DNA of 64,000 nt from an uncultured Draconibacterium sp. (GCF_913063105.1 NZ_CAJXYQ010000001.1:62001-126000), one strand, 5' to 3'. Positions 28,292-37,186 are shown, counted from the stretch's first letter. Made by a program: numbers and translations. Notes: a model not told the origin generated them from the sequence alone.

Positions 28292-29287
28292 TTGAAGATT
28301 ATTAAATTGCTGAGTATTGTTTTGTGCATCCATCTTTTTGCCTGTAACAGGCAGGAAGCCACGCTGACTGATAATGCCCGGGAAAATACAAACATGGACA
28401 AGATTGAATACATTGACAGGACAAGTGGAGAAAGAAAGACAGAAAATGTACCCAGCGAAGGTACTTTAAAATGGCTTTACACTTCGGGTTCAGGGAAAGC
28501 GGCTTTACAGCTTCTTTTTAAACGTAAAATTGTATCGGCTTTGGGTGGCTGGTATATGAACACAGCTTTCTCTTCAAAACGAATTCCAGGTTTTGTGAAA
28601 GACCAGAACATTGATTTAAGCGAGTACCGACGAAGCAACATAGAAGATTACCATTCGTTTAACGACTTTTTTTACCGAAAGATTAAACCCGAAGTCCGCC
28701 CAATTGAAGCAGAAATTGTTTCGCCTGCCGATGGAAAAATACTCGTGTTTCCCTCACAAAAAGACCTGTCTTCTTTTTTTGTTAAAGGCGCTGAGTTTAC
28801 CTTAGCAACCTTTCTTCAGGATAAAAATCTGGCTAAAAAATATGTGAACGGATCGATGGCGATTATTCGTCTTGCCCCTGCCGACTACCACCGCTACCAC
28901 TTTCCGGCCAACGGTATTGCTTCCCAGTCGGTAAAAATAAACGGGCACTACTTTTCGGTATCGCCATTGGCTTTGCGGGGCAGCTTACGCATTTTTTGCG
29001 AAAACAAACGCGAACACTGCACACTTTCAACCAAAGAATATGGCGACATCCTGATTGTTGATGTTGGCGCAACAATGGTTGGAGGAATAACGCAAACCTA
29101 CCCGGCTAATTCCGAGGTAAAAAAAGGAGACGAAAAAGGTTATTTTTCGTTTGGCGGATCAACACTGGTTTTGTTGTTCGAAAAAGGAACAATCACCTTT
29201 GATGCCGACCTGATAGAAAACACAAAAAAAAGCATGGAAACCACCGTTAAGGTTGGCGAAAAAATTGCTTCTTCAGGAAAGACGTGA
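28292..29287 (+). CDS. psd: Phosphatidylserine decarboxylase proenzyme with an apparent lipoprotein signal
   Basis: Converts phosphatidylserine to phosphatidylethanolamine. The proenzyme parts are present: SPADGKI (Asp), YHRYHFP (His) and the self-cleavage site FGGST near the C-terminus, which generates the pyruvoyl group. The C-terminal body resembles the roughly 300-residue clostridial-type enzyme, whose N-terminus aligns with the internal ATG at 28394 (MDKIEYIDR). The frame stays open upstream and encodes a convincing lipoprotein signal (KIIKLLSIVLCIHLFACNR) reachable from a TTG at 28292 that follows ACAAGG. I use this longer start. If correct, the enzyme would be lipid-anchored outside the cytoplasm, which would be unusual. 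If the ATG is the start, it is an ordinary cytoplasmic-face enzyme. Confidence 0.85.
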   Translation: MKIIKLLSIVLCIHLFACNRQEATLTDNARENTNMDKIEYIDRTSGERKTENVPSEGTLKWLYTSGSGKAALQLLFKRKIVSALGGWYMNTAFSSKRIPGFVKDQNIDLSEYRRSNIEDYHSFNDFFYRKIKPEVRPIEAEIVSPADGKILVFPSQKDLSSFFVKGAEFTLATFLQDKNLAKKYVNGSMAIIRLAPADYHRYHFPANGIASQSVKINGHYFSVSPLALRGSLRIFCENKREHCTLSTKEYGDILIVDVGATMVGGITQTYPANSEVKKGDEKGYFSFGGSTLVLLFEKGTITFDADLIENTKKSMETTVKVGEKIASSGKT

Positions 29288-29336
29288 TAGCATGACTTTG
29301 AGCCATACTATCACTGGATTGAATTGTTTTTTGTTT

Positions 29337-30365
29337 TTAAAATGCCACCGACACTCGAATTCCGGGGTAAACATTTTTAAAGAAATCGTTGAAATACAAC
29401 TCGGGTTTTACCGAAAATGTATCGTTTACTTTTTTATTGATAGCAATCCGAAAAGTATTCTCCTTAAAAAAATCGTTATTTCGTTTTACCAGGTAACCCA
29501 CCGAAAATCCATACCATTTATCCTGTTCCGGATTGTTTGAAAAGTTCCTGTCGTAGCTTAACGAAACAAAATGGTTGAGTTCAAAAAATTTGCTGTCGTT
29601 TGATTCCGAAAAATCGTACATCATATTCCAATCAATATAATAGGCATTTTTGTACAAGCCCTTTTTACCGAACGATAGCCCCATACGCAAGGTAACATCT
29701 GAAACAAAGGTGTTTTTCACCCAGCCCGAACCAATTCCGGCCGATAGTAGCAACATGTCGTAATTTTGCTGGCCACGGCTACTGAAATTTGCTTTTACTT
29801 CATCGCCCCGTAAATCTAACCAGGCAATAATCTTTTTGCGTTCCTTTTCTTCAAATTTGCCTGCAAGGAATGCTGATGCCATTTTGGTTTTGTTTTTAAA
29901 ATCCTCGGAAAAGAAATAGTTCAAATCATCCAATTCGTCAACATAAATTTTCATCTCCATGGCGCGGTACGAAAAGAAAACACAATAACGCCCATAGTCT
30001 TTCTCGTAGGTCGATCCATCTTCAAAAACAACCAGTGTTTTGCTATTCCTTTTCGTATTTGCAAATGCAATTTCTTTAAAATTCCATACCCACATATCCT
30101 CTCCCTGTTCCTGAAAAGTTATGATTATCCGCTCATCTTCAGAAGGTTCTTCAATACTAATTTCCGATAACACTTGCTGAATTTGCCGGATTCGAATATC
30201 CATGCTCACTTCTCCGGGAATTTTGCGCATAGCATTAGTACTGGCTACCTCAATCAGCATATTATCAAACTTATACCAAATAGTGTCGCCTTTATGGTAG
30301 CCTTCCATGGCCAAAACCGTTTGCGAAAGAAGGAGTAAAAACAGCACTGTAATAATTGTTTTCAT
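29337..30365 (-). CDS. Unknown envelope protein, probably with a C-terminal beta-barrel
   Basis: 342 residues; I do not recognise the family. A signal peptide (about 1-19, ending VLAMEG) is followed by a domain of about 150 residues with IWYKFDNMLIEV. The second half alternates Tyr/Phe-rich strands (for example FVSLSYDRNF and WYGFSVGYLV) and ends in ...SVAF. An aromatic final residue like this is typical of outer-membrane barrels. It lies 3 bases after the anti-sigma-like gene and belongs to the same operon, so it is likely an envelope component whose level is set by the adjacent ECF sigma factor. Confidence 0.65.
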   Translation of the reverse strand: MKTIITVLFLLLLSQTVLAMEGYHKGDTIWYKFDNMLIEVASTNAMRKIPGEVSMDIRIRQIQQVLSEISIEEPSEDERIIITFQEQGEDMWVWNFKEIAFANTKRNSKTLVVFEDGSTYEKDYGRYCVFFSYRAMEMKIYVDELDDLNYFFSEDFKNKTKMASAFLAGKFEEKERKKIIAWLDLRGDEVKANFSSRGQQNYDMLLLSAGIGSGWVKNTFVSDVTLRMGLSFGKKGLYKNAYYIDWNMMYDFSESNDSKFFELNHFVSLSYDRNFSNNPEQDKWYGFSVGYLVKRNNDFFKENTFRIAINKKVNDTFSVKPELYFNDFFKNVYPGIRVSVAF

Positions 30366-30368
30366 GAC

Positions 30369-31067
30369 TTACTTGTTAAAAATGTTTTTGTTTAAATTGT
30401 TTCTGTTTTCTATAAAACTTTTCTGAAATACTTTCATCTCCATTTCGGGCGTTTTTACGGTTGGTTTTTTCTGAATATCGAGTTGAATCCGTTCACTTTT
30501 CAACTCAAAGGGAGCTGATTGCTGACCCCCCTCGTCTTTGGCAAGTTGCTTTTCCAATGCTAAAACCTGTTGTTCGCTTTCTGCCAACTGCTTTTTTAAG
30601 TTTTCTATTTCTTGCCGGAAATTATCCTCAGTTTTCGAATATTGATGAATTGAATCTGACAAAGCCAGGTATTTTTGCTCCCAACCGGTATTCGGCTTAC
30701 CCGTATTTTTGCAAACTATCTTCTCCTGATAAACTATTCTCTCTTTTTCAACAACCTGAACTACAGGCTCTTTTTCCGCAAGCTGCAGTAACTTTAAAGA
30801 ATCAACAGCTGTAAGCAAACGCTGCCTTTCAATCGTTAAGCTCTCAATGGAGGCCTGTTGTTTTGCCCTGTTGCCAATGCCCGCAAAAACGCCTGCACCT
30901 AACAACAATCCGAGAAAAACTGCTGCCACGCGCCAAAATGCCGCCACCCCTTTTCGCTGATGCATTGTGGTAGCCAGGCGGCTCCACAGTTCCTCCTTAT
31001 TCGCCATTTTTGAATTGGCATCCTGTGCGGCAAATGCCTCTTTTATGTTATGTTCCAGATTGCCCAT
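30369..31067 (-). CDS. Probable membrane anti-sigma factor
   Basis: 232 residues. A short cytoplasmic N-terminal part (1-43, with ELWSRLATTMHQRK) is followed by one membrane helix (about 44-65, FWRVAAVFLGLLLGAGVF). The periplasmic part is mostly coiled coil (about 70-180, two heptad-rich blocks rich in Gln/Glu/Leu). The layout and the 20-base overlap with the upstream ECF sigma gene identify it as that factor's partner. No classical zinc anti-sigma motif is visible. Its coiled coil might respond to envelope state through the downstream barrel-like protein, but that is inference. Confidence 0.75.
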   Translation of the reverse strand: MGNLEHNIKEAFAAQDANSKMANKEELWSRLATTMHQRKGVAAFWRVAAVFLGLLLGAGVFAGIGNRAKQQASIESLTIERQRLLTAVDSLKLLQLAEKEPVVQVVEKERIVYQEKIVCKNTGKPNTGWEQKYLALSDSIHQYSKTEDNFRQEIENLKKQLAESEQQVLALEKQLAKDEGGQQSAPFELKSERIQLDIQKKPTVKTPEMEMKVFQKSFIENRNNLNKNIFNK

Positions 31068-31587
31068 ATTCCTTGTTAATTTTCTTTTGTAAAAGTTTTC
31101 TTGCTTTAAAAAACTGCGAGCGCGAAGTGTTTTCCGTTATTCCCAGCATGCTTGCAATTTCTTTATGCGCATAACCATCAACAGCATTCATTAAAAACAC
31201 CGTTCGGTATCCATCCGGCAGTTCATTTACCAGCTCAATTAAAGCTTCGTGGTTACTTTCTTCATAAAACAGGGTGTCGTACCTCTCCTCGTCAATCGTT
31301 TCCAGCTTATAAAGTGTATTCAGTTCTTTTCGCCTGCTCATAAGGCACTGGTTAATTACTATTCGTTTTAACCAGCCATAAAAAGCCGTCTCATTTATAA
31401 ATTCAAATTCCGGTAGCTTCTCAAAAATTTTGAGGAAAGCCTGAAACAACGCCTCTTCGGCCAGCTCATGCGAAACGGCATAACGTTTTGCCACTGCAAA
31501 CAGTTGGTCGGCATACCTGTCGAAAAACTGTTTTTGTGCCCGTTGGTCGCCTTTTGCGCTATTATGAATTAATTTTTGAACCTTCAC
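31048..31587 (-). CDS. ECF-type RNA polymerase sigma factor
   Basis: 179 residues starting at GTG 31587. Region 2 includes FFDRYADQLFAVAKRYAVSHELAEEALFQ in pieces (about 18-46). Region 4 is the C-terminal HTH (about 118-165, LPDGYRTVFLMNAVDGYAHKE with SMLGITENTSRS following). It directs transcription of its own regulon, typically including its operon. The next gene overlaps it by 20 bases and encodes the probable anti-sigma factor. A GGCAACGTTTT word 51-61 bases upstream resembles an ECF -35 element. Confidence 0.92.
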   Translation of the reverse strand: MKVQKLIHNSAKGDQRAQKQFFDRYADQLFAVAKRYAVSHELAEEALFQAFLKIFEKLPEFEFINETAFYGWLKRIVINQCLMSRRKELNTLYKLETIDEERYDTLFYEESNHEALIELVNELPDGYRTVFLMNAVDGYAHKEIASMLGITENTSRSQFFKARKLLQKKINKEYGQSGT

Positions 31588-31637
31588 GAAGCCTTTTCTT
31601 GCAATTTGTTTTCAACCTAAAAATGCAAGTTAGGTAT

Positions 31638-31648
31638 AAAACGTTGCC
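31638..31648 (-). promoter_or_regulatory. Candidate ECF-type -35 element before the sigma gene
   Basis: Minus-strand GGCAACGTTTT contains the GCAAC core common to ECF-dependent promoters. The matching -10 element would fall near 31615-31622, giving a leader of about 20-25 bases. It suggests autoregulation, but the -10 is not clear. Confidence 0.3.
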
Positions 31649-31665
31649 CGGGGGCATAAAAAAAA

Positions 31666-32277
31666 TTAGAAATCAAGCGAAAGTTGCTCGTCTAACAAGC
31701 GAAAAGTCATTCGATGATAAGGAGTTGGGCCATGTGCTTTTATGGCAGCGCGGTGTGCTTTTGTCGGGTAACCTTTGTTTTTATTCCAAGCGAATTGAGG
31801 ATATTCCTGGTGGATCTTTGCCATAAAATCATCGCGATAGGTTTTGGCAAGAATTGAGGCTGCCGCAATGGAATAAAAACGGCCATCGCCTTTTATCATG
31901 CAGGTATAAGGTATTTTACTTTTTGTTCTGAAACGGTTTCCATCAATCAGCAGGTGTTGCGGCTCTATTCCAAGTTGTGTAACTGCCCGGTTCATCGCTA
32001 AAAACGAAGCATTCAAGATATTTACCTCATCAATTTCCCGATTGTCAACAGCCACCACTGCATAGGCCAAGGCCTGTTGTTCAACAATTGGACGAAGTTG
32101 ATAGCGTTGCTTTTCGCTCAGTTTTTTTGAATCGTTTAGCAGCTCATTTTCAAAGTTTTGTGGCAGAATTACAGCGGCTGCAAAAACGGGGCCAGCCAAA
32201 CATCCTCGCCCAGCCTCATCACATCCGGCCTCAATGGTATTTTGTTTATAAAAAGGAAGTAGTTTTTGTTTTTCCAT
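31666..32277 (-). CDS. rnhB: Ribonuclease HII
   Basis: 203 residues, normal for RNase HII. Motifs are [14 protein letters not shown] (Asp-Glu catalytic pair, about 18-31), LIDGNR (about 112) and a later catalytic Asp in AKTYRDDFM. It removes single ribonucleotides from DNA and degrades RNA-DNA hybrids, complementing the RNase HI encoded at 26233. A TAACTTTG word lies at 32305-32312 on the minus strand, a possible promoter -7. Confidence 0.95.
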   Translation of the reverse strand: MEKQKLLPFYKQNTIEAGCDEAGRGCLAGPVFAAAVILPQNFENELLNDSKKLSEKQRYQLRPIVEQQALAYAVVAVDNREIDEVNILNASFLAMNRAVTQLGIEPQHLLIDGNRFRTKSKIPYTCMIKGDGRFYSIAAASILAKTYRDDFMAKIHQEYPQFAWNKNKGYPTKAHRAAIKAHGPTPYHRMTFRLLDEQLSLDF

Positions 32278-32347
32278 TTTAAGAAGGTAAAGCTAAAACT
32301 GTAGCAAAGTTAAACTGATAAATTGTTTGTTTCTGCTATTTAAAGTG

Positions 32348-33472
32348 TTACTGAAGAGACTTCTCAACACTCATCCACAGTAAGCGGGCTGTTTCATCCC
32401 AACTAAATTTATTTTTTTGCACAAAACCTTTTTCCACTAATTCTTTTTGCAACTCAGGATTGTTATAAATGCGTAGCATTGCATCGGTAATCTGGTCAAT
32501 CTTCAGCGGATCGGCATAAAGCACAGCGTTTCCTCCAACCTCGGGTATCGATGTGGTATTGGAACAAATAACCGGGATACCGGCACTCATTGCCTCAACA
32601 ATTGGAATTCCAAAACCTTCAAAAAACGGAACAAAAGCCAACGCCAACGCTCCACCAAAAATATCATGCAAATCGCGCGTTGCCACCCGCCCGGTAAAAA
32701 CCACATCGCTTTTATGCCGCATATTTTCGTAAGTCTCAAAAATTGGCCCTGTTTTGTGCATCTCTCCGCCAACAATAACCAGTTTTGTCCGATCGTTAAC
32801 CACGCTTTTAAAAGCATCAAACGCTTTTAACAAACCACACACATTTTTTCGGGGATGCAAGGCGCCAACAAATAAAAAATACTCCGAGCCATCCGCATAA
32901 GTTTCACGTGCTTTTTGCTTCTCGGCGTCCGAAATGGGCTCAAATATCTGATTAATACCATCGTAAACAACGTCAATTTTATCATAATCAACCTTAAACG
33001 ACCGGGTAATATCTTCTTTTGAGTAAAAAGAAACAGTGGCAATACGTTTAGCCAAACTTGCAAATTTTGGAAAATAATGGTTGTAATACTTTGCCTTTAA
33101 CCAAGGCAAATCATCGGGCCGATGCACAAAATTAATATCATGAATTACACCAAGTTGCGGCACAGTGGTACGTTGCGACAAATACCCATCGGGCGAGAGA
33201 AACAAATCTGCTTTGTACTTTTTGAGCACCCTTGGAATCTGGTATTCAAACCACAAATACCATAAAACCGGATGACGCGTAGGTGGCCCAATTACCACAG
33301 GAGTTACATTTTCTGCAAAAATAAAGTCTTGACTATAGGCCCGGTCGAACATAAAAATAAACTCATGCTCCGGATGGTTAATCGTCATTCGCTTGAGAGT
33401 TTCATAAGTAAACCAACCTATTCCTTCAAGCTTTCCTTTTAATAATAAACGGGTATTTACGGCAATAACCAT
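32348..33472 (-). CDS. Glycosyltransferase family 4 (GT-B) enzyme
   Basis: 374 residues from ATG 33472 (MVIAVNTRLLLKGKLEGIG); the longer frame adds ten residues with no support. The GT-B fold ends with the sugar-nucleotide region FVGALHPRKN (about 205) and the EX7E-type motif FEGFGIPIVEAMSAGIPVIC (about 295-314). It is probably a cytoplasmic or membrane-associated transferase adding a sugar to a lipid-linked glycan or surface polysaccharide. The divergent neighbour is a flippase, which supports a small polysaccharide-assembly pair. Donor and acceptor are unknown. Confidence 0.88.
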   Translation of the reverse strand: MVIAVNTRLLLKGKLEGIGWFTYETLKRMTINHPEHEFIFMFDRAYSQDFIFAENVTPVVIGPPTRHPVLWYLWFEYQIPRVLKKYKADLFLSPDGYLSQRTTVPQLGVIHDINFVHRPDDLPWLKAKYYNHYFPKFASLAKRIATVSFYSKEDITRSFKVDYDKIDVVYDGINQIFEPISDAEKQKARETYADGSEYFLFVGALHPRKNVCGLLKAFDAFKSVVNDRTKLVIVGGEMHKTGPIFETYENMRHKSDVVFTGRVATRDLHDIFGGALALAFVPFFEGFGIPIVEAMSAGIPVICSNTTSIPEVGGNAVLYADPLKIDQITDAMLRIYNNPELQKELVEKGFVQKNKFSWDETARLLWMSVEKSLQ

Positions 33473-33569
33473 GGGCGCTGTCGATTTTTCGTAAATGTAC
33501 AAAGTCTGTTCAAATATTTGTTACTTTTAAGCGTTCAAATTAAAGGTACTATTCAACAAACATGGTGTT

Positions 33570-35018
33570 TTGAAACGTAAATTTGTTACTAACCTGATAT
33601 TATTACTTTTTCTGAATCTGCTGATTAAACCTTTTTGGATTTTTGGCATCGACAGAACCGTTCAAAATACTGTTGGCGACGAAAGTTACGGCCTTTACTT
33701 TGCCCTATTCAACTTTTCGATGTTGCTGAATATTTTTCTGGATTTGGGGATTACCAATTACAATAACCGTAACATTGCCCAGCACAATTTTTTGCTTCCG
33801 AAACACCTCTCCAACATTATTGGGTTAAAACTGGTTTTAGCGGTGGTTTATGCCATTTTTAGTTTAGGAATTGCAGCCATTATCGGCTATAACAATATTC
33901 AATTTCACCTGCTTCTTTTTCTTATTCTAAATCAATTCCTTATCTCGTTTACGCTTTACCTGCGCTCCAATATCAGTGCCCTCCATTTTTTTCGTACTGA
34001 TAGTTTTATTTCGGTACTCGACCGCAGCATCATGTTGGTTATTTGCAGCATTTTACTTTTTACCAACTGGACAGGTATTCAATTCAATATCAACTGGTTT
34101 GTATACGCCCAAAGTATTGCCTATGTTTTAACAGCCCTAATTACCTTAGGAATTGTACTAAGCAAATCGGGGCGTATAAAAATCCGCTTCGATCGAAGTT
34201 TCTTTAGTGTCTTTCTTCGGAAGTCATACCCCTATGCATTGCTTATTTTGCTCATGTCTTTTTACAACAGAATCGATTCAGTAATGCTCGAACGCTTGCT
34301 TCCTCATCCCATCGGAAAACAACAGGCAGGCATTTATGCCCAGGCTTTTCGTTTACTTGATGCCGTTTCGATGTTCGGATTATTATTTGCCGGACTACTG
34401 CTTCCCATTTTTTCGCGAATGATTAAGCTGAAAGAGAAAGTTGGACAGATGGCTCAGCTATCATTTACGCTGCTAATTATTCCGGCAATAATTATCGCTG
34501 TTTCCAGCATTTTTTACAGCAATCAGATTATGGCAACGCTCTACACGTCGAACACCGAGAAATCATCGGGATTACTGGGCATACTCATGATTGGGTTTGT
34601 TGGTATTGCATGCACCTATATTTTTGGCACCTTACTTACGGCAAACGGAAGTCTGAAACAACTGAACATTATGGCATTTTTTGGTATGCTTCTGAATATT
34701 GTTCTCAACCTGGTACTTATTCCACGTTTTATGGCTTACGGATCGGCCTATGCCAGTTTATGCACACAATTGTTTACCGGTTTTGCCCAACTTATTTTGG
34801 CTTGTCTGATTTTTAAACTAAAACCCAAAATAAGCTTTATAATTCAGCTAAGCGTTTTCACCTCAGGAACCATTATACTGGCATTTTTGTCTTTACAATT
34901 ACAACATTGGTTTTCTGGTTTTCTGGTAACCATCTTCGGTTCATTGTTACTTGCTGTCGTACTTCGCCTTTTTAATATCAGAAACCTTTACCAGATTATT
35001 CGATATGACCAGGAATAA
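33570..35018 (+). CDS. Oligosaccharide flippase-like membrane protein (MATE/MOP superfamily)
   Basis: 482 residues beginning at TTG 33570; the nearest upstream ATG frame stops at once. About 12-14 hydrophobic helices run through the protein, with the typical Wzx-like N-terminus (FVTNLILLLFLNLLIKPFWI and TVGDESYGLYFALF). Proteins like this move lipid-linked oligosaccharides across the inner membrane. The divergent glycosyltransferase gene 97 bases away suggests a shared glycan. The next gene overlaps it by 14 bases. Confidence 0.85.
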   Translation: MKRKFVTNLILLLFLNLLIKPFWIFGIDRTVQNTVGDESYGLYFALFNFSMLLNIFLDLGITNYNNRNIAQHNFLLPKHLSNIIGLKLVLAVVYAIFSLGIAAIIGYNNIQFHLLLFLILNQFLISFTLYLRSNISALHFFRTDSFISVLDRSIMLVICSILLFTNWTGIQFNINWFVYAQSIAYVLTALITLGIVLSKSGRIKIRFDRSFFSVFLRKSYPYALLILLMSFYNRIDSVMLERLLPHPIGKQQAGIYAQAFRLLDAVSMFGLLFAGLLLPIFSRMIKLKEKVGQMAQLSFTLLIIPAIIIAVSSIFYSNQIMATLYTSNTEKSSGLLGILMIGFVGIACTYIFGTLLTANGSLKQLNIMAFFGMLLNIVLNLVLIPRFMAYGSAYASLCTQLFTGFAQLILACLIFKLKPKISFIIQLSVFTSGTIILAFLSLQLQHWFSGFLVTIFGSLLLAVVLRLFNIRNLYQIIRYDQE

Positions 35019-35649
35019 TCCAACAATAGATGAACTAAAAAACAGTGACCAATACGAGCAGGTCGCAGAATTGCACCACAGCAACATAAAAGAATTTGTT
35101 ATTGACCAAACTCTTAACGGTGGAAAATTGGTAAAACGTTACATGATTTACCAGTTGGTAATGATAACATTGGGAACTGCAATTTTTAGCTTTTCGGTGT
35201 TTTTGGCTTTTAAATCGAATCCGGCACCCCTTTATTGGTGTTTAGCTGCACTCATATTTTGCTTTTCCATTTTAGTAGTTTTTCATGAACTGCTACATGG
35301 TCTTGCTATAAAATATACAGGTGCGCCAAAAGTTAACTATGGAGCGTACTTTAAGAAGTTTATTTTTTATGCCGAAGCCGACCAATTTGTTATGAACCGA
35401 CAACAATTTACTTTAATAGCTCTCGCTCCTTTGATTGTTGTAAAGTTTATCACTTTTATTGGAATATTATTGACTTTTGGTCATCCGGCCATTTATGGAA
35501 TTGCTTTTGTAATGTGTGCGCACAGTTTATTTTGTGCCGGCGATGTGGCTTTGTTATCCATTTTTTACCGGGAGAAATTTGCCGATATTTATACTTTCGA
35601 TATCCGGGCGGAGAAAAAAACCTACTACTACAAAAAGCTAAAACGCTAA
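35005..35649 (+). CDS. DUF3267 membrane zincin-like protein
   Basis: 214 residues from ATG 35005, overlapping the flippase stop. Four or so membrane helices are visible (about 47-70, 75-93, 135-155, 160-185). A zinc-protease motif HELLHG (His94, Glu95, His98) sits at the end of the second helix. A later Cys-Ala-Gly-Asp (about 176-179) could supply the third ligand. DUF3267 is a putative membrane peptidase family with no well-known substrate. Coupling to a flippase is notable and might mean processing of a partner in the same envelope pathway. Confidence 0.82.
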   Translation: MTRNNPTIDELKNSDQYEQVAELHHSNIKEFVIDQTLNGGKLVKRYMIYQLVMITLGTAIFSFSVFLAFKSNPAPLYWCLAALIFCFSILVVFHELLHGLAIKYTGAPKVNYGAYFKKFIFYAEADQFVMNRQQFTLIALAPLIVVKFITFIGILLTFGHPAIYGIAFVMCAHSLFCAGDVALLSIFYREKFADIYTFDIRAEKKTYYYKKLKR

Positions 35650-35658
35650 AAAAAGGAC

Positions 35659-35687
35659 AAAAAAAAGGCAGCTTCTACAAGCTGCCT
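35659..35687 (-). terminator. Terminator after frr
   Basis: A 9-bp stem AGGCAGCTT/AAGCTGCCT with a four-base loop is followed on the minus strand by eight T. On the plus strand it lacks a T-run, so it mainly serves frr. Confidence 0.85.
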
Positions 35688-35740
35688 CAAAGCCATGAAA
35701 ACAATTAAACAATGTTCAGAAAACAGAAAACTAGAAACAA

Positions 35741-36304
35741 TTAAATAGTCATTATATCTTCTTCCTTGGCTTTTACCAAGGCGTCGATCTTCTTACCGTA
35801 TTCATCAGTTAAGCTTTGCACTTCTGCTTCCGCATCTTTCTCTAAATCTTCCGACAAACCTTCTTTTAAAAGTTTTTTCAGACTGTCATTAGAGTCTTTT
35901 CGTGCACCACGAACGCTTACTTTTGCATTTTCACCTTCCTGATGAGCTTGTTTTACCAAGCCTTTTCTTCGTTCTTCAGTTAGTACCGGAATATTTATTC
36001 TGATAATCTCGCCATTATTATCGGGATTCAATCCCAAATTTGCGTTTATAATTGCTTTTTCAATTTCGGGAATTAAATTCTTTTCCCAAGGTTGAACTGC
36101 AATGGTACGTGCATCAGGAGTACTTACATTAGACACCTGATTTAGTGGCGTTTGACTACCGTAATATTCAACATGAACTCCATCCAACATAGCCGGATTT
36201 GCTTTTCCTGCCCGAATGTGAATTAACTCTTTCTCGAGGTGCTCTATGGCTGCCTCCATCTTCTCTTTACAATGATCTAAAACGAACTCTACTTCTTCTT
36301 GCAT
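35741..36304 (-). CDS. frr: Ribosome recycling factor
   Basis: 187 residues, full length, with the RRF helical bundle: KEKMEAAIEHLEKELIHIRAG in pieces near the N-terminus, PWEKNLIPEIEKAI (about 92) and IRINIPVLTEERRKGLVK (about 116). It splits post-termination ribosomes with EF-G. It lies downstream of pyrH on the same strand but has its own promoter-like sequence, so the pair need not be strictly co-transcribed. Confidence 0.97.
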   Translation of the reverse strand: MQEEVEFVLDHCKEKMEAAIEHLEKELIHIRAGKANPAMLDGVHVEYYGSQTPLNQVSNVSTPDARTIAVQPWEKNLIPEIEKAIINANLGLNPDNNGEIIRINIPVLTEERRKGLVKQAHQEGENAKVSVRGARKDSNDSLKKLLKEGLSEDLEKDAEAEVQSLTDEYGKKIDALVKAKEEDIMTI

Positions 36305-36341
36305 TGGTTAAAACACTGAGTTTCCAACTGTGGACTGTTAG

Positions 36342-36369
36342 CAAATATAGAAAAAATATAAATTCCCAA
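36342..36369 (-). promoter_or_regulatory. Candidate frr promoter
   Basis: Minus-strand TTG (36367-36369), 17 bases, TATATTTG (36342-36349). The predicted leader to ATG 36304 is about 30 bases. The spacing is slightly short for the consensus. Confidence 0.5.
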
Positions 36370-36411
36370 AAATTTTTTAATTAATTTATTCCTGTTTCAA
36401 ATAAACCAAGG

Positions 36412-37122
36412 TTAACAATAAACGAGGGTTCCGATTTCTTCCCCACTCATAACTCGCTGTAAATTACCCTTTTGATCCATATTGAAAACATAAATCGGCA
36501 AATTATTCTCTTTGCAAAGAGTAGTTGCAGTTAAATCCATTATTCTCAGATTTCGCTTGTAAATCTCATCAAAACTAATTTTACTGAACTTGGTTGCCGA
36601 AGAATCCTTTTCCGGATCGGCCGTATAAATTCCATCAACACGTGTTCCTTTCAACATCACATCGGCTTCAATTTCAATTCCGCGCAATGCGCTGGCTGTA
36701 TCGGTGGTAAAATACGGATTACCTGTTCCGCCCGAAATGATAACCACTTCGCCATTGGCAAGGGCTTCAACAGCTTTATCTTTCGAATAATATTCTCCTA
36801 CGGGCTCCATACGAATTGCAGTGAGCACTTTGGATTTTACGCCCTGGCTGATTAATGCTGAATTTAAGGCTAAACTATTAATAACGGTGGCCAGCATTCC
36901 CATCTGATCTCCTTTTACTCGGTCAAATCCCTTAGCAGCACCACTTAATCCGCGAAAAATATTTCCGCCACCAATTACAATTCCAACCTGAATTCCGGAT
37001 TTTACTAACGTGGCTATTTCTTCGGCATAATCTGATAACCGGTTTTGATCAATTCCGTACTGTTGATCACCCATGAGTGACTCACCGCTTAGTTTTAAAA
37101 GAATGCGTTTGAATTTTGCCAT
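36412..37122 (-). CDS. pyrH: UMP kinase
   Basis: 236 residues from ATG 37122 (MAKFKRILLKLSGESLMG), typical for bacterial UMP kinase. It has the amino-acid-kinase motifs GIVIGGGNIFRG (about 49) and the C-terminal MDLTATTLCKENNLPIYVFN. It phosphorylates UMP to UDP. A 75-base longer frame exists, but it would include the promoter-like TATATTTG at 37148-37155, so it is rejected. frr follows after 107 bases, the common pyrH-frr order. Confidence 0.96.
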   Translation of the reverse strand: MAKFKRILLKLSGESLMGDQQYGIDQNRLSDYAEEIATLVKSGIQVGIVIGGGNIFRGLSGAAKGFDRVKGDQMGMLATVINSLALNSALISQGVKSKVLTAIRMEPVGEYYSKDKAVEALANGEVVIISGGTGNPYFTTDTASALRGIEIEADVMLKGTRVDGIYTADPEKDSSATKFSKISFDEIYKRNLRIMDLTATTLCKENNLPIYVFNMDQKGNLQRVMSGEEIGTLVYC

Positions 37123-37147
37123 GATTGTTTGATTGAATTTTGATGGA

Positions 37148-37155
37148 CAAATATA
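37148..37155 (-). promoter_or_regulatory. Candidate pyrH -7 promoter element
   Basis: Minus-strand TATATTTG, with a predicted start near 37142 and a 20-base leader. No exact TTG is found at the -33 position. Confidence 0.45.
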
Positions 37156-37186
37156 GTATAAATTGGAACTTGAATAAAACGTAAAT

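Noticed and set aside
29284-29336. Terminator after the phosphatidylserine decarboxylase gene
   Set aside because: GTGATAG/CTATCAC can pair, but the inner stem is irregular and the T-run is more than ten bases away.
31666-32277. A link between RNase HI (26233) and RNase HII as a special R-loop module
   Set aside because: Both are ordinary single-copy housekeeping genes more than 5 kb apart on opposite strands.
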